Shown piece by piece: positions 7,141 to 13,471 of a stretch of DNA of 38,058 bases. How positions within the stretch are numbered: position 1 is the stretch's first letter; each line of letters starts with the position of its first letter. A program made the position numbers and the translations under genes. The stretch is from a virus. The DNA is taken from positions 1 through 38,058 of IMG/VR virus record IMGVR_UViG_3300049489_001225; one strand, 5' to 3'. The notes beneath the pieces were generated by a model. The model was not told where the DNA came from and made no database searches. It saw nothing but the letters and a program-made list of their open reading frames with translations.

Positions 7141-7443
7141 ATGAATCTAAATGAAAGCTGGCAACGCTTCCCTGAAGCCCGCATTCGCATGCGGGAGCAG
7201 GATTTAACAACACTCGTTGAATCACTTGGGGATGGGGGGACCTTCATCAGCGGTCAGCCTCATGTTCAGCTGACTGATAATGGCGTCCTTATCAGTTTCA
7301 GCACTAACGCGGGGACTTTTGGGAAATTGATTGCGTTACCCATCGACGTGCTCATTCCCTACAAGCCCCCTCAAGAACCCGAGCAAGCGGAAGTTAACCT
7401 TCCAGAAGTTGGAGAATCAACCTCAATTGAGGTGGCGCCATGA
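7141..7443 (+). CDS. Hypothetical protein
   Basis: 100 residues from the ATG at 7141 (MNLNESWQRFPEARIRMREQ). An ATG at 7120 is also possible; neither has a good ribosome-binding site. The centre looks like a small beta fold (HVQLTDNGVLISFSTNAGTF) and the end is Pro/Glu-rich (PYKPPQEPEQAEVNLPEVGE), probably disordered. It ends in an ATGA overlap with the next gene. No family recognised. Confidence 0.55.
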   Translation: MNLNESWQRFPEARIRMREQDLTTLVESLGDGGTFISGQPHVQLTDNGVLISFSTNAGTFGKLIALPIDVLIPYKPPQEPEQAEVNLPEVGESTSIEVAP

Positions 7444-7619
7444 CCGATGCCCTGGCAGAAGACATTAAAATGCAAATCGAGACTCAGGGCGTGGCCAGTT
7501 ACAAGGTCAGCGACGGCGAGGTCTTCGTCTTCACCTCAGCTTTATTGGAGAAACTCCTGGAGAAGAGCCGCGAGCAGGGAAGGGTCGTTGTGTTTGTCAA
7601 AACGAGGCCGACCACATGA
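7440..7619 (+). CDS. Hypothetical small protein
   Basis: 59 residues, MTDALAEDIKMQIETQGVAS... to ...VVVFVKTRPTT. It starts in an ATGA overlap with the gene before and ends in an ATGA overlap with the gene after, which supports it as a real gene despite its size. Pattern: helix, strand (SYKVSDGEVFVFTS), helix (LLEKLLEKSREQG), strand. No family recognised. Confidence 0.65.
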   Translation: MTDALAEDIKMQIETQGVASYKVSDGEVFVFTSALLEKLLEKSREQGRVVVFVKTRPTT

Positions 7620-7849
7620 AATTCAGCATCACCATGAAGGACCCTGACGGCTTCTATGACTCGCTGCAGGAAGCCATTGAAGCCGACGTGGCAGAGATCG
7701 AAGACGAAGAAGAGCGCGAGCACCTTCGGTCCTTTCGCCAAAGAAAGCTCAGTGCGCTGCTTTCCACCTGGTTCCGGTACGGCGAGTATTTGACTGTAGA
7801 AATCGACACCGTGGCCGAGACCTGCAGGGTGGTACCGACATCAGCTTGA
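7616..7849 (+). CDS. Hypothetical MKDPDGFYDS protein
   Basis: 77 residues beginning MKFSITMKDPDGFYDSLQEA. I have seen similar N-termini in hypothetical proteins of phages and bacteria, but no function is known to me. The first half is acidic and helical (EADVAEIEDEEEREHLRSFR); the second has strands (YGEYLTVEIDTVAETCRVV). ATGA overlap with the gene before supports the start. Confidence 0.65.
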   Translation: MKFSITMKDPDGFYDSLQEAIEADVAEIEDEEEREHLRSFRQRKLSALLSTWFRYGEYLTVEIDTVAETCRVVPTSA

Positions 7850-7866
7850 CAGCCGGAGATAGATTC

Positions 7867-8103
7867 ATGTACAACGCGCACATGAACCTCCTAGCCTGCT
7901 GGACAATCAAAACGACAGAGAAAGGCATTTCGGTGAGTTACAAGAATTTCGTTAAAAACATCGATTTCGATTGCGGAGTTTGCGCCTCCTCTACTCCTGA
8001 TGAACTCCTATGGGAGTTCGTGCTCTCAGAAGGGGACCCTGGAGATTTTGTGGTCTGGAACGACAGCCCACCGTTCCAGGTTTTGGCGCGGGTGGCCGTG
8101 TGA
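7867..8103 (+). CDS. Hypothetical protein
   Basis: 78 residues from the ATG at 7867, chosen because GGAG lies 8 bases upstream; a TTG at 7846 would also fit in frame. It has two Cys in DFDCGVCASS, an acidic middle and a strand-rich end (FVVWNDSPPFQVLARVAV). It ends in a GTGA overlap with the next gene. No family recognised. Confidence 0.55.
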   Translation: MYNAHMNLLACWTIKTTEKGISVSYKNFVKNIDFDCGVCASSTPDELLWEFVLSEGDPGDFVVWNDSPPFQVLARVAV

Positions 8104-8540
8104 TTTTCCGGCTAGTTCACCTGAATCGAGAGCAGCTTTCTGTGCTCTCTGCCCTCGTGAGACTTTCAACTGTCAGCAAGGTACGAAAGGCAATTGGGGA
8201 CTTTGCTGGCGACGAATTAACGCTCTGTTGTAAAATTCTGGAATTCATGGACCTCGCCGCGCTCTTAGAGCGTCCACTGACCATGGGTTCAGCACTTAGC
8301 GCTGCGCCAGTAATAAAACTGCCTCTGAACGCAGAGCGGTATAAGGGCCTGGTGCAGTTGATGCAGTCCCTTATTCAAGAGGGGTATCCAGCTGGCTTGG
8401 GGGCTGGAGACGAAAGGGCCGAGAATCTGATGTACTCAATCCCCGCCCTACAGCATCTGTTTGAGACGGCTGAGCTGATAGACCCGGAAGTTGTCGATTG
8501 GGAATTTGCCACCCAGGCGGTTCCGGGGAAAATGAATTAG
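8100..8540 (+). CDS. Hypothetical helical protein
   Basis: 146 residues from a GTG at 8100 that overlaps the previous stop (GTGA). An ATG at 8010 would overlap the previous gene by over 90 bases and gives an unnatural Arg/Trp/Gly-rich start. The protein is mostly helical with many Leu, Ala and Glu (NREQLSVLSALVRLSTVSKV, YKGLVQLMQSLIQEG). No catalytic motif is seen. It ends three bases before the RNase HI start. Confidence 0.6.
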   Translation: MIFRLVHLNREQLSVLSALVRLSTVSKVRKAIGDFAGDELTLCCKILEFMDLAALLERPLTMGSALSAAPVIKLPLNAERYKGLVQLMQSLIQEGYPAGLGAGDERAENLMYSIPALQHLFETAELIDPEVVDWEFATQAVPGKMN

Positions 8541-8542
8541 GC

Positions 8543-9052
8543 ATGTCGACTAAATTTTCCGTCTATGCAGACGGCTCCTCTGGTGGCGGCAGTACAGGGG
8601 CTATTGGTTGGGGCTGGGTAGTTCTAATGAACGAGCAAGTGCTTTGCGCTGGCTCTGGCGGCACCACAGAGGGTACGAATAATATGGCTGAGTTGATGGG
8701 AGCTAGAGAAGGCCTGCGGGCACTACTCTCTCATTCCGAGTATTTGGCGGTGGCCAACAGCGTCCATAGTATCGAGCTAGTCTCCGACAGTCAGTACGTT
8801 TTGGGCTTGGCAAATGGTGTCTTCACGGCGAATAAAAATGTGGCCCTCGCCAATCACGTGAGGGAAATCTGCGTCAGACATTCAGTCAGCACTAGATGGG
8901 TTCGTGGACACAATGGAGACCCCGTCAATGAAATCTGCGACAAGCTGGCCAAACACGGCAAGTACCAATTCGCCCCACCCAAGAAAACAAGTCGCAGTGC
9001 TCGACGAAAAGCCCGCAAAGAGCTGATTGACAGGGACACGTCTGAAGAGTAG
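8543..9052 (+). CDS. rnhA: Ribonuclease HI
   Basis: 169 residues from the ATG at 8543. RNase H fold with YADGSS (Asp10), NNMAEL (Glu50), VSDSQYV (catalytic Asp near 80) and the last acidic site in GHNGDPVNEICDKLA. It cuts RNA in RNA-DNA hybrids and in phages usually removes replication primers. The C-terminus is extended by about 25 basic residues (KKTSRSARRKARKEL) that could bind nucleic acid. Neighbours include RNA-end enzymes, so a part in RNA processing is also possible. Family call is firm. Confidence 0.9.
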   Translation: MSTKFSVYADGSSGGGSTGAIGWGWVVLMNEQVLCAGSGGTTEGTNNMAELMGAREGLRALLSHSEYLAVANSVHSIELVSDSQYVLGLANGVFTANKNVALANHVREICVRHSVSTRWVRGHNGDPVNEICDKLAKHGKYQFAPPKKTSRSARRKARKELIDRDTSEE

Positions 9053-9061
9053 AAACAGATT

Positions 9062-9502
9062 ATGGAGCAAAAGAAAAAGGTCATCCTCATGCGTGGCCTA
9101 CCAGGCTCCGGCAAGAGCACTTGGATTGCGGAGAACGCCCCTGGGGCGGTGGTCTGCAGCGCTGACCACTTCTTTCAAACTGTCGATGGGGGCTATTTCT
9201 TTGACCGCAATAAGCTTGGTGAGGCCCATCAAGCGTGCCAAATCAAATTCATGTTGAGTATTGGCACGGCTCCTCTTATCGCGGTCGATAACTGCAATTT
9301 GACTGCCCGCGATATGAGGTATTACGTTGACGTTGCTCTTGCTCACGGGTACGATGTGGAAATTCGCACTCTGACCACGCCAGCTGAGGTGGCCATGGCA
9401 AGGCAGCTCCACGGTGTCCCTGCCGAGCATTACAAGGTGCTCGTCCAGCGCTTCAGCAACCCACTACCTGCCGAATGGCAAAAATACGAGGTCAAGTCAT
9501 GA
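9062..9502 (+). CDS. P-loop kinase, polynucleotide-kinase-like
   Basis: 146 residues. Walker A GLPGSGKST lies at residues 12-20, followed by CSADHFF, GGYFFD and VDNCNLTARDMRYYVDVALA. This is the layout of the small P-loop domain found in N4BP2-type proteins and polynucleotide kinases, with VDN as a Walker-B-like strand. Such kinases phosphorylate 5'-OH ends of RNA or DNA, the step needed before a T4 Rnl1-type ligase can seal. There is no separate 3'-phosphatase domain. The kinase fold is clear; the nucleic-acid substrate is inferred from family and from the RNA ligase 2 kb upstream. Confidence 0.75.
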   Translation: MEQKKKVILMRGLPGSGKSTWIAENAPGAVVCSADHFFQTVDGGYFFDRNKLGEAHQACQIKFMLSIGTAPLIAVDNCNLTARDMRYYVDVALAHGYDVEIRTLTTPAEVAMARQLHGVPAEHYKVLVQRFSNPLPAEWQKYEVKS

Positions 9503-10119
9503 TAATATCTAGGGATGCGGCTTTTGAGTGGCAGCGCACGATTGAGGAGCTGTTCGATAGGGGAGTGGCTGACGACTCACGCAGCGTCTCCCCCTCTTGG
9601 GTGCTGGTGCCCACGGCGGCGTATGTGCCTGGGGCCCTGTCTAAATACGAACTTCGGAATGAAGTTCTCACCCCGATGATTTTTCAGAGTAAGACTGATG
9701 TTCAGGGCATTGAATTTCTGCTCGAAGAGCGAGCGCTGCAACTTAAGCCAGACCAAGAGCTGGGCGTCAATATCACTGTCGTTATTGGTTGGAATAATGG
9801 ACGAGTAAACGAAATTGACCTGCCAATCTTCGATGGAGCGCCCAACCTCAAGAACCTCGACCGGAGGATTATCGACCATCGGAAGGTTATCGACAAGTTC
9901 AACGTGTTGACTACCGGAAATGGCTGTCACTTCTACGCCAAAGACCCAGGTTCAGGTGCCAAGGACTTGCTAGACCGGGGCCGGTCACCTTCAGGCTTCC
10001 CCAGCAAGGACTTGCTAGACCGGGGCTGGTATGTCTTCCGAAATGTGTCGGCGGGCTACATCCGCGTCAGTCAGAACGTCAAGGGCCCCATCACCAGGTG
10101 GACCCCGGAGGCAGAATGA
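9499..10119 (+). CDS. Hypothetical protein with internal duplication
   Basis: 206 residues from an ATGA overlap with the kinase gene. Soluble, alpha/beta, with a VNITVVIGWNNGRVNEIDLP strand region and a strand-rich end (CHFYAKDPG, YVFRNVSAGYIRVSQNV). A 21-base direct repeat at 9961 and 10006 duplicates KDLLDRG in frame. No family recognised. The coupling to the kinase gene suggests shared expression. Confidence 0.6.
   Translation: MIISRDAAFEWQRTIEELFDRGVADDSRSVSPSWVLVPTAAYVPGALSKYELRNEVLTPMIFQSKTDVQGIEFLLEERALQLKPDQELGVNITVVIGWNNGRVNEIDLPIFDGAPNLKNLDRRIIDHRKVIDKFNVLTTGNGCHFYAKDPGSGAKDLLDRGRSPSGFPSKDLLDRGWYVFRNVSAGYIRVSQNVKGPITRWTPEAE
9961..10026. repeat. 21-bp direct repeat, two copies in frame
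   Basis: A 21-base unit beginning AAGGACTTGCTAGACCGGGG occurs at 9961-9981 and 10006-10026, 45 bases apart start to start, both in the same reading frame. Confidence 0.9.
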
Positions 10120-10369
10120 GCAAGAAGACGACGGTCTGGCTGGTGGGCAGCGAAGACGTTGGGACGCCCTCTACATCGACGGCAAGTCCGTGTTCCAGAA
10201 CCACAGCATCAGCATCCACACCTTCATGGAGTACCTGCAGAAGGCCGGTCTGGCCAAGGACGTTGAGTTCTGCAGCGGGTCAGTGGCTGGCGAAGAGGCC
10301 AACGAGAAGCTCTGCAATCTCGGCTGCATGCCCGACAATTTCAGCGAGATCGAGGACGACGTTTCATGA
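10116..10369 (+). pseudogene. Hypothetical gene with a frame break near its start
   Basis: The ATG at 10116 overlaps the upstream stop (ATGA) and opens MSKKTTVWLVGSEDVG, but that frame then becomes Ser/Thr/Arg-rich nonsense to 10688. From about base 10164 the -1 frame reads WDALYIDGKSVFQNHSISIH... and ends at 10369, overlapping the next start (ATGA). Both ends fit a coupled gene of about 84 residues. A single missing base near 10160 would restore it. It could be a recent deletion, a sequencing error or a -1 frameshift; there is no good slippery heptamer at the site. I do not know the function. Confidence 0.6.
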
Positions 10370-10695
10370 GAGAGTTCAGGGACAAGAGCGGTCGGGTCAT
10401 CAAGCGTGGCGACATCATCGTGTACGCGGTCAGCTACGGGCGTTCGCCTGGCCTCAGCTACGGCCGGGTACTCGATATCGTCAAGAGCAAGTCCGGGTGG
10501 ACCCCCACCAAGGTGAAGGTCAAGGTGATGGGTGTCGACCAGAGCTACTCTGGCGGATGGGACGCCAACACCAAGGCCGGTCTGCTGGAGTTCAGCCAGC
10601 GCATGCTGGTGGTCGACCCTCTCCAGGTGCCAACTCCGGCCTTCGAGAAGCTGATGTCGATCAACCTGCCGGAGGCGGAGCCCGATGACCCCTGA
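10366..10695 (+). CDS. Hypothetical RGDIIVYA protein
   Basis: 109 residues, beta-rich: DKSGRVIKRGDIIVYAVSYG, LSYGRVLDIVKSKSGW, KVKVKVMGVDQSY, RMLVVDP. The alternation of short strands and Gly looks like a small barrel. I recall similar hypothetical proteins in actinobacterial and other phages but no function. It starts by ATGA overlap with the broken gene upstream and overlaps the next gene by 11 bases. The GC content is clearly higher than in the following genes. Confidence 0.65.
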   Translation: MREFRDKSGRVIKRGDIIVYAVSYGRSPGLSYGRVLDIVKSKSGWTPTKVKVKVMGVDQSYSGGWDANTKAGLLEFSQRMLVVDPLQVPTPAFEKLMSINLPEAEPDDP

Positions 10696-10987
10696 AGATA
10701 TTTACCGCCTGAAAACGGAGATCGCCAAGACCATCTCCGAGAAGATAAGCGCGACCTTCGTCGGTCAGTCAATGGCGGATGTCTCGACTGAGATGATTCG
10801 AGGTCACCTACAGAACATCATGAAAGACTTCCTGGCCAGGGGCTACCACCCGGTCGTGGGCTTGATCGACTGGGACGTCACCTTCGTAGGCTCAAGCGTC
10901 AAAGTGGTCATGCGAGTCAAGAAGGGCCTCACCAACGAAGACCACGCCCGAGCAGTCAATTTCCTATTCAACCAGGAGTTCTACTAA
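10685..10987 (+). CDS. Small protein resembling the C-terminal end of the tail sheath
   Basis: 100 residues. Residues 24-47 read ATFVGQSMADVSTEM...LQNIMKDF. The C-terminal region of the sheath gene at 20422 reads AAFVGQSIADVSAGI...LEGIMASF, followed in both by a strand-rich end (here VTFVGSSVKVVMRVK, in the sheath LNGPSLIVSLEVK). The bases are also similar across this stretch. So this early-block gene appears to be a stand-alone copy of the sheath C-terminal domain, the part that packs against the tube and links subunits in known sheaths. It could modulate sheath assembly, but no function is shown. The similarity is seen directly; the meaning is inferred. Confidence 0.65.
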   Translation: MTPEDIYRLKTEIAKTISEKISATFVGQSMADVSTEMIRGHLQNIMKDFLARGYHPVVGLIDWDVTFVGSSVKVVMRVKKGLTNEDHARAVNFLFNQEFY

Positions 10988-11149
10988 ATGCGTGGTCAAC
11001 CCCTCAGCACTACACTGCCGCCGGCTGACCACGATTACATCGTGGGGCTTGCCAAAGCTCTGGGACAGAGCGTATCATCAGTACTTGCGGTGATAGTCCG
11101 CGAGCATATCGAAGCAGAAGAACGTCGCCTCACAAGGAAACGAAAATGA
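10988..11149 (+). CDS. Ribbon-helix-helix DNA-binding protein
   Basis: 53 residues. The pattern is a short strand (PLSTTLPPADHD), a helix (YIVGLAKALG), a turn (QS), and a second helix (VSSVLAVIVREHIEAEERR), matching MetJ/Arc/CopG-type ribbon-helix-helix proteins. The ATG directly follows the previous stop, and the gene ends in an ATGA overlap with a membrane protein gene. A likely transcription regulator. The fold call rests on the pattern only. Confidence 0.65.
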   Translation: MRGQPLSTTLPPADHDYIVGLAKALGQSVSSVLAVIVREHIEAEERRLTRKRK

Positions 11150-11346
11150 AAAATTTGAGCTTCGAAACGCTTGCAGTCGCCGTACTGACGACTATCTTGT
11201 ACGCTCTCATCGTACAAGTATGCTGGAATTTTTTGGTACCGGCTATTCTGATAAATGTACCTGAAATCACCCTTTTCCAGGCTTTGATGTTGAGATTTGG
11301 CGTCCAAGCCCTTAGGGGTGGCATCGCCGTAGAGGAGCGGAACTAA
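11146..11346 (+). CDS. Small membrane protein
   Basis: 66 residues with a strong hydrophobic segment near residues 8-36 (LAVAVLTTILYALIVQVCWN and on), enough for one or two helices, then a partly hydrophobic LFQALMLRFGVQAL and a charged end. It is coupled to the ribbon-helix-helix gene by ATGA. The role is unknown; it probably sits in the inner membrane. Confidence 0.55.
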   Translation: MKNLSFETLAVAVLTTILYALIVQVCWNFLVPAILINVPEITLFQALMLRFGVQALRGGIAVEERN

Positions 11347-11615
11347 TGTCTATTGTCCATGTGTTTATCGGCAGTCCTGACGGATTGGAACACGTAAAGT
11401 TCCGCAATTACTCTGATTACAAAGCCTGTCTAAATGGGTTGGCAGAGCTTGACGGTCAACTCCCAATGACGATTTGCGATTCACGCGGAGTGTATCGAGT
11501 TGCTACGACGGCCGATAGGCCCTCGAACTGCGAAGACCCTCCTGACCTAGACTACAAACACTATGTTGTGCGTCAGACAGCTAACGGCGCATTCAAAGTG
11601 GAGGACCACACATGA
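11346..11615 (+). CDS. Hypothetical protein
   Basis: 89 residues, starting in a TAATG overlap with the gene before. Strand-rich first part (SIVHVFIGSPDGLEHVKFRN), then a helix (YSDYKACLNGLAEL), and an Asp/Pro-rich linker (CEDPPDLDYKHYVV). No family recognised. Confidence 0.6.
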   Translation: MSIVHVFIGSPDGLEHVKFRNYSDYKACLNGLAELDGQLPMTICDSRGVYRVATTADRPSNCEDPPDLDYKHYVVRQTANGAFKVEDHT

Positions 11616-11881
11616 CATTAGGAAGACTCACTCGAATTACGAAGACTGAGGCATCTGGTACCACGCGGTCCAATGAAATTACGGGTAGTTTCAACCGTCT
11701 CCCAAAAAATGGGGAAGGATTCAGCATGCTTGGGGTACCGATTGACCCAGATGCCTCAGTTCGTATTTGGTCAACCAGCCCGGTGGTTGAGATTCTGGGG
11801 CGTGATGGACTTCACATCACCTTCAAAACCGAGTCGGGCAGCCTCTACCGACTCGATATTGAGCCTGAGGTGCAGTCGTGA
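11612..11881 (+). CDS. Hypothetical protein
   Basis: 89 residues, beta-rich with many Thr and Ser (RLTRITKTEASGTTRSNEIT, VRIWSTSPVVEILG, LHITFKTESGSLYRLDIEP). ATGA overlap with the gene before, GTGA overlap with the lipoprotein gene after. Probably a small beta-barrel-like protein. No family recognised. Confidence 0.6.
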   Translation: MTLGRLTRITKTEASGTTRSNEITGSFNRLPKNGEGFSMLGVPIDPDASVRIWSTSPVVEILGRDGLHITFKTESGSLYRLDIEPEVQS

Positions 11882-12108
11882 GATTTATCTTCCCTCTGCT
11901 GTTGGTCCTCTCTGGCTGCAATCCAACCGTGCAGTGTTGGTACGGCGTTAGCCGTCATACGGTAGGATCCCCCTACTTCGGTCTTCGAGGTCACACCATC
12001 GGAATTCTGTCGTTTGACCTCGACGGCCCGATGTTCCAGGCCCAAGAGCAAATGGAATCCTATATCAAGACCCAGAATCTTCAGATGTGCGGTCAGGTCA
12101 GCAAGTGA
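11878..12108 (+). CDS. Small lipoprotein
   Basis: 76 residues from a GTG in a GTGA overlap. The N-terminus MRFIFPLLLVLSGC is a short lipoprotein signal with lipobox LSGC, so the mature protein would be about 63 residues anchored through Cys14. It has two more Cys, one just after the lipobox and one near the end. Phage-encoded lipoproteins of this size include superinfection-exclusion proteins and outer spanins. There is no partner inner spanin next to it, so exclusion is the more attractive guess. The signal is clear; the role is not. Confidence 0.7.
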   Translation: MRFIFPLLLVLSGCNPTVQCWYGVSRHTVGSPYFGLRGHTIGILSFDLDGPMFQAQEQMESYIKTQNLQMCGQVSK

Positions 12109-13088
12109 GTGCCCAGTACGTCATTCTCTACCGTCGGGGCATGAATCCTGATGAGGACGACGAAGAGATTCAGGCGGCTAAGGATGCCGGGTTTCGTGTT
12201 GTCCATCAGCGGACTGATGTGCTTGATGGCGAATTGGTCATTGGCCGGTACAGCGTTCTGCCCTTCTACAAGGAACTGGAGCGGGACATCCGCAACCAAG
12301 GAGCAGACCTCATTAACACCTACCGCCAACACCGGTTTCTTGCCGACATGCGAGAGTGGGTGCCTTGTCTCAAAGGTCTGACCCCGAAGCTCTACCATCG
12401 CCTGCAAGACCTGCCCGACAACGGCGGACCCTTCGTGCTCAAGGGCGAGACCAACTCCAAGAAGTACCTGTGGAACACCCACATGTACGCGGCCGACAAG
12501 CGAGCTGCCGGCGAGGTTTATTCCCGCCTCCAGGACGACATGCTCCTGGCCCAGCAGGAAATCTACGTGCGGGACTACGTGCCGCTCAAGCGCCTGGCCA
12601 CCGGCTTCAATGAGCTGCCCATTGCCAATGAGTTCCGGTTCTTCGTGCTGTATGGGCAGGTGCTTTGTGGGGCTTTCTATTGGTCTAGCCATGTGGCTGA
12701 CTTAGCGAGTGTGCCATCGGCCGCAGAGTACAAGACCCGTCAGGAGGAGTGGCGCAGCTACCAGGGCTGGCTGGTCAACCGCAACGAGACGCGGTCTGAG
12801 CTGGAGCGCAAGTGGGGCTACGACACCAAGCATGGCATGCACCTCATCCGCCTCATGCGCATGTGCCGTGAGATTCTGGAAGGCAAGGGCGTGCTGGTGA
12901 AGCGCCCCGACTCCGAGGAGCTGTTGGCGATCCGAAACGGTCTCTGGACCTACGACCAGCTGCTGGAATGGGCTGAGCGCCAGGAGACGGAGCTGGACGA
13001 GCTGTACAAGACCAGCACCTTGCCCAAGTCCCCGCCGATCCTGGAGCTTGACAAGCTTCTTGTTGACACGGTAGAGTCCCTAAAATGA
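12105..13088 (+). CDS. ATP-grasp / nucleotidyltransferase chimera
   Basis: 327 residues from a GTG (GTGA overlap). Residues 1 to about 205 match phage ATP-grasp proteins: LPFYKELERD, RQHRFLADM, FVLKGETNSKKYLWNTHMYA, NEFRFFVLYGQVLCGAFYWS. Where such proteins should continue with their last metal-binding motif, the sequence changes to AAEYKTRQEEWRSYQGWLVNRN...GYDTKHGMHLIRLMRM...RPDSEELLAIRNG. That is the C-terminal helical half of phage DNA-polymerase-beta-type nucleotidyltransferases. Both enzymes appear cut: the ATP-grasp end and the nucleotidyltransferase catalytic N-terminus are missing. It looks like a deletion between two adjacent genes, kept in frame. Activity is uncertain. Confidence 0.7.
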   Translation: MSAQYVILYRRGMNPDEDDEEIQAAKDAGFRVVHQRTDVLDGELVIGRYSVLPFYKELERDIRNQGADLINTYRQHRFLADMREWVPCLKGLTPKLYHRLQDLPDNGGPFVLKGETNSKKYLWNTHMYAADKRAAGEVYSRLQDDMLLAQQEIYVRDYVPLKRLATGFNELPIANEFRFFVLYGQVLCGAFYWSSHVADLASVPSAAEYKTRQEEWRSYQGWLVNRNETRSELERKWGYDTKHGMHLIRLMRMCREILEGKGVLVKRPDSEELLAIRNGLWTYDQLLEWAERQETELDELYKTSTLPKSPPILELDKLLVDTVESLK

Positions 13089-13387
13089 ATCTATCACATG
13101 CGGCTGTAGCGGCTCCAGAGCTGGAAGAGATGGTTATCTTGGATGTTATTCGACGTAATCCCGGCTATACCAAGGGTTTGATAGCCGCAGCCGCTCTCGG
13201 CGTATTCGGTCGGGACCTGAGTTACGAACGTCAATTTCTTACCTTTGTCGACAGCTTAACTGAAATTGGACTTCTGTTCCGCCATAATTTCACCTACATA
13301 CTCACCCCGACCGGCGCTCAGCGTCTAGAGCAACTCAAAAACAATCTTCGAGGCCCCATGATGAAGGTCTTTTCCTATGCTAATTGA
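13085..13387 (+). CDS. Winged-helix-like hypothetical protein
   Basis: 100 residues, ATGA overlap with the chimera gene. The order is helix (PELEEMVILDVIRRNPG), helix (TKGLIAAAALG), helix (QFLTFVDSLTEIGLLFRH), a strand pair (FTYILTPTG) and helix (AQRLEQLKNN). Ending a recognition helix with a short hairpin and TPTGAQRL is typical of winged-helix DNA-binding domains. No family name can be given. Confidence 0.55.
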   Translation: MNLSHAAVAAPELEEMVILDVIRRNPGYTKGLIAAAALGVFGRDLSYERQFLTFVDSLTEIGLLFRHNFTYILTPTGAQRLEQLKNNLRGPMMKVFSYAN

Positions 13388-13469
13388 ATTGGGCAAAATG
13401 ATGTTTTGGGCTTCTTTGTTTTTGATTTTATTCTTGTTTTTAGTCCTCTCTCGAGCCGATAAGGAATAG
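13377..13469 (+). CDS. 30-residue single-helix membrane peptide
   Basis: A tiny frame, MLIELGKMMFWASLFLILFL then FLVLSRADKE. It has one strong hydrophobic helix and a charged end, overlaps the previous gene by 11 bases and stops just before the ribosome-binding site of the AAA+ ATPase gene. It fills a gap that would otherwise be empty. The composition argues for a real membrane peptide, but evidence is limited to that. Confidence 0.5.
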   Translation: MLIELGKMMFWASLFLILFLFLVLSRADKE

Positions 13470-13471
13470 AA

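Noticed and set aside
10098-10688. 196-residue plus-strand ORF rich in Ser, Thr, Pro and Arg
   Set aside because: Only its first 16 codons look real. The rest is the wrong frame of the two genes read at 10164-10695.
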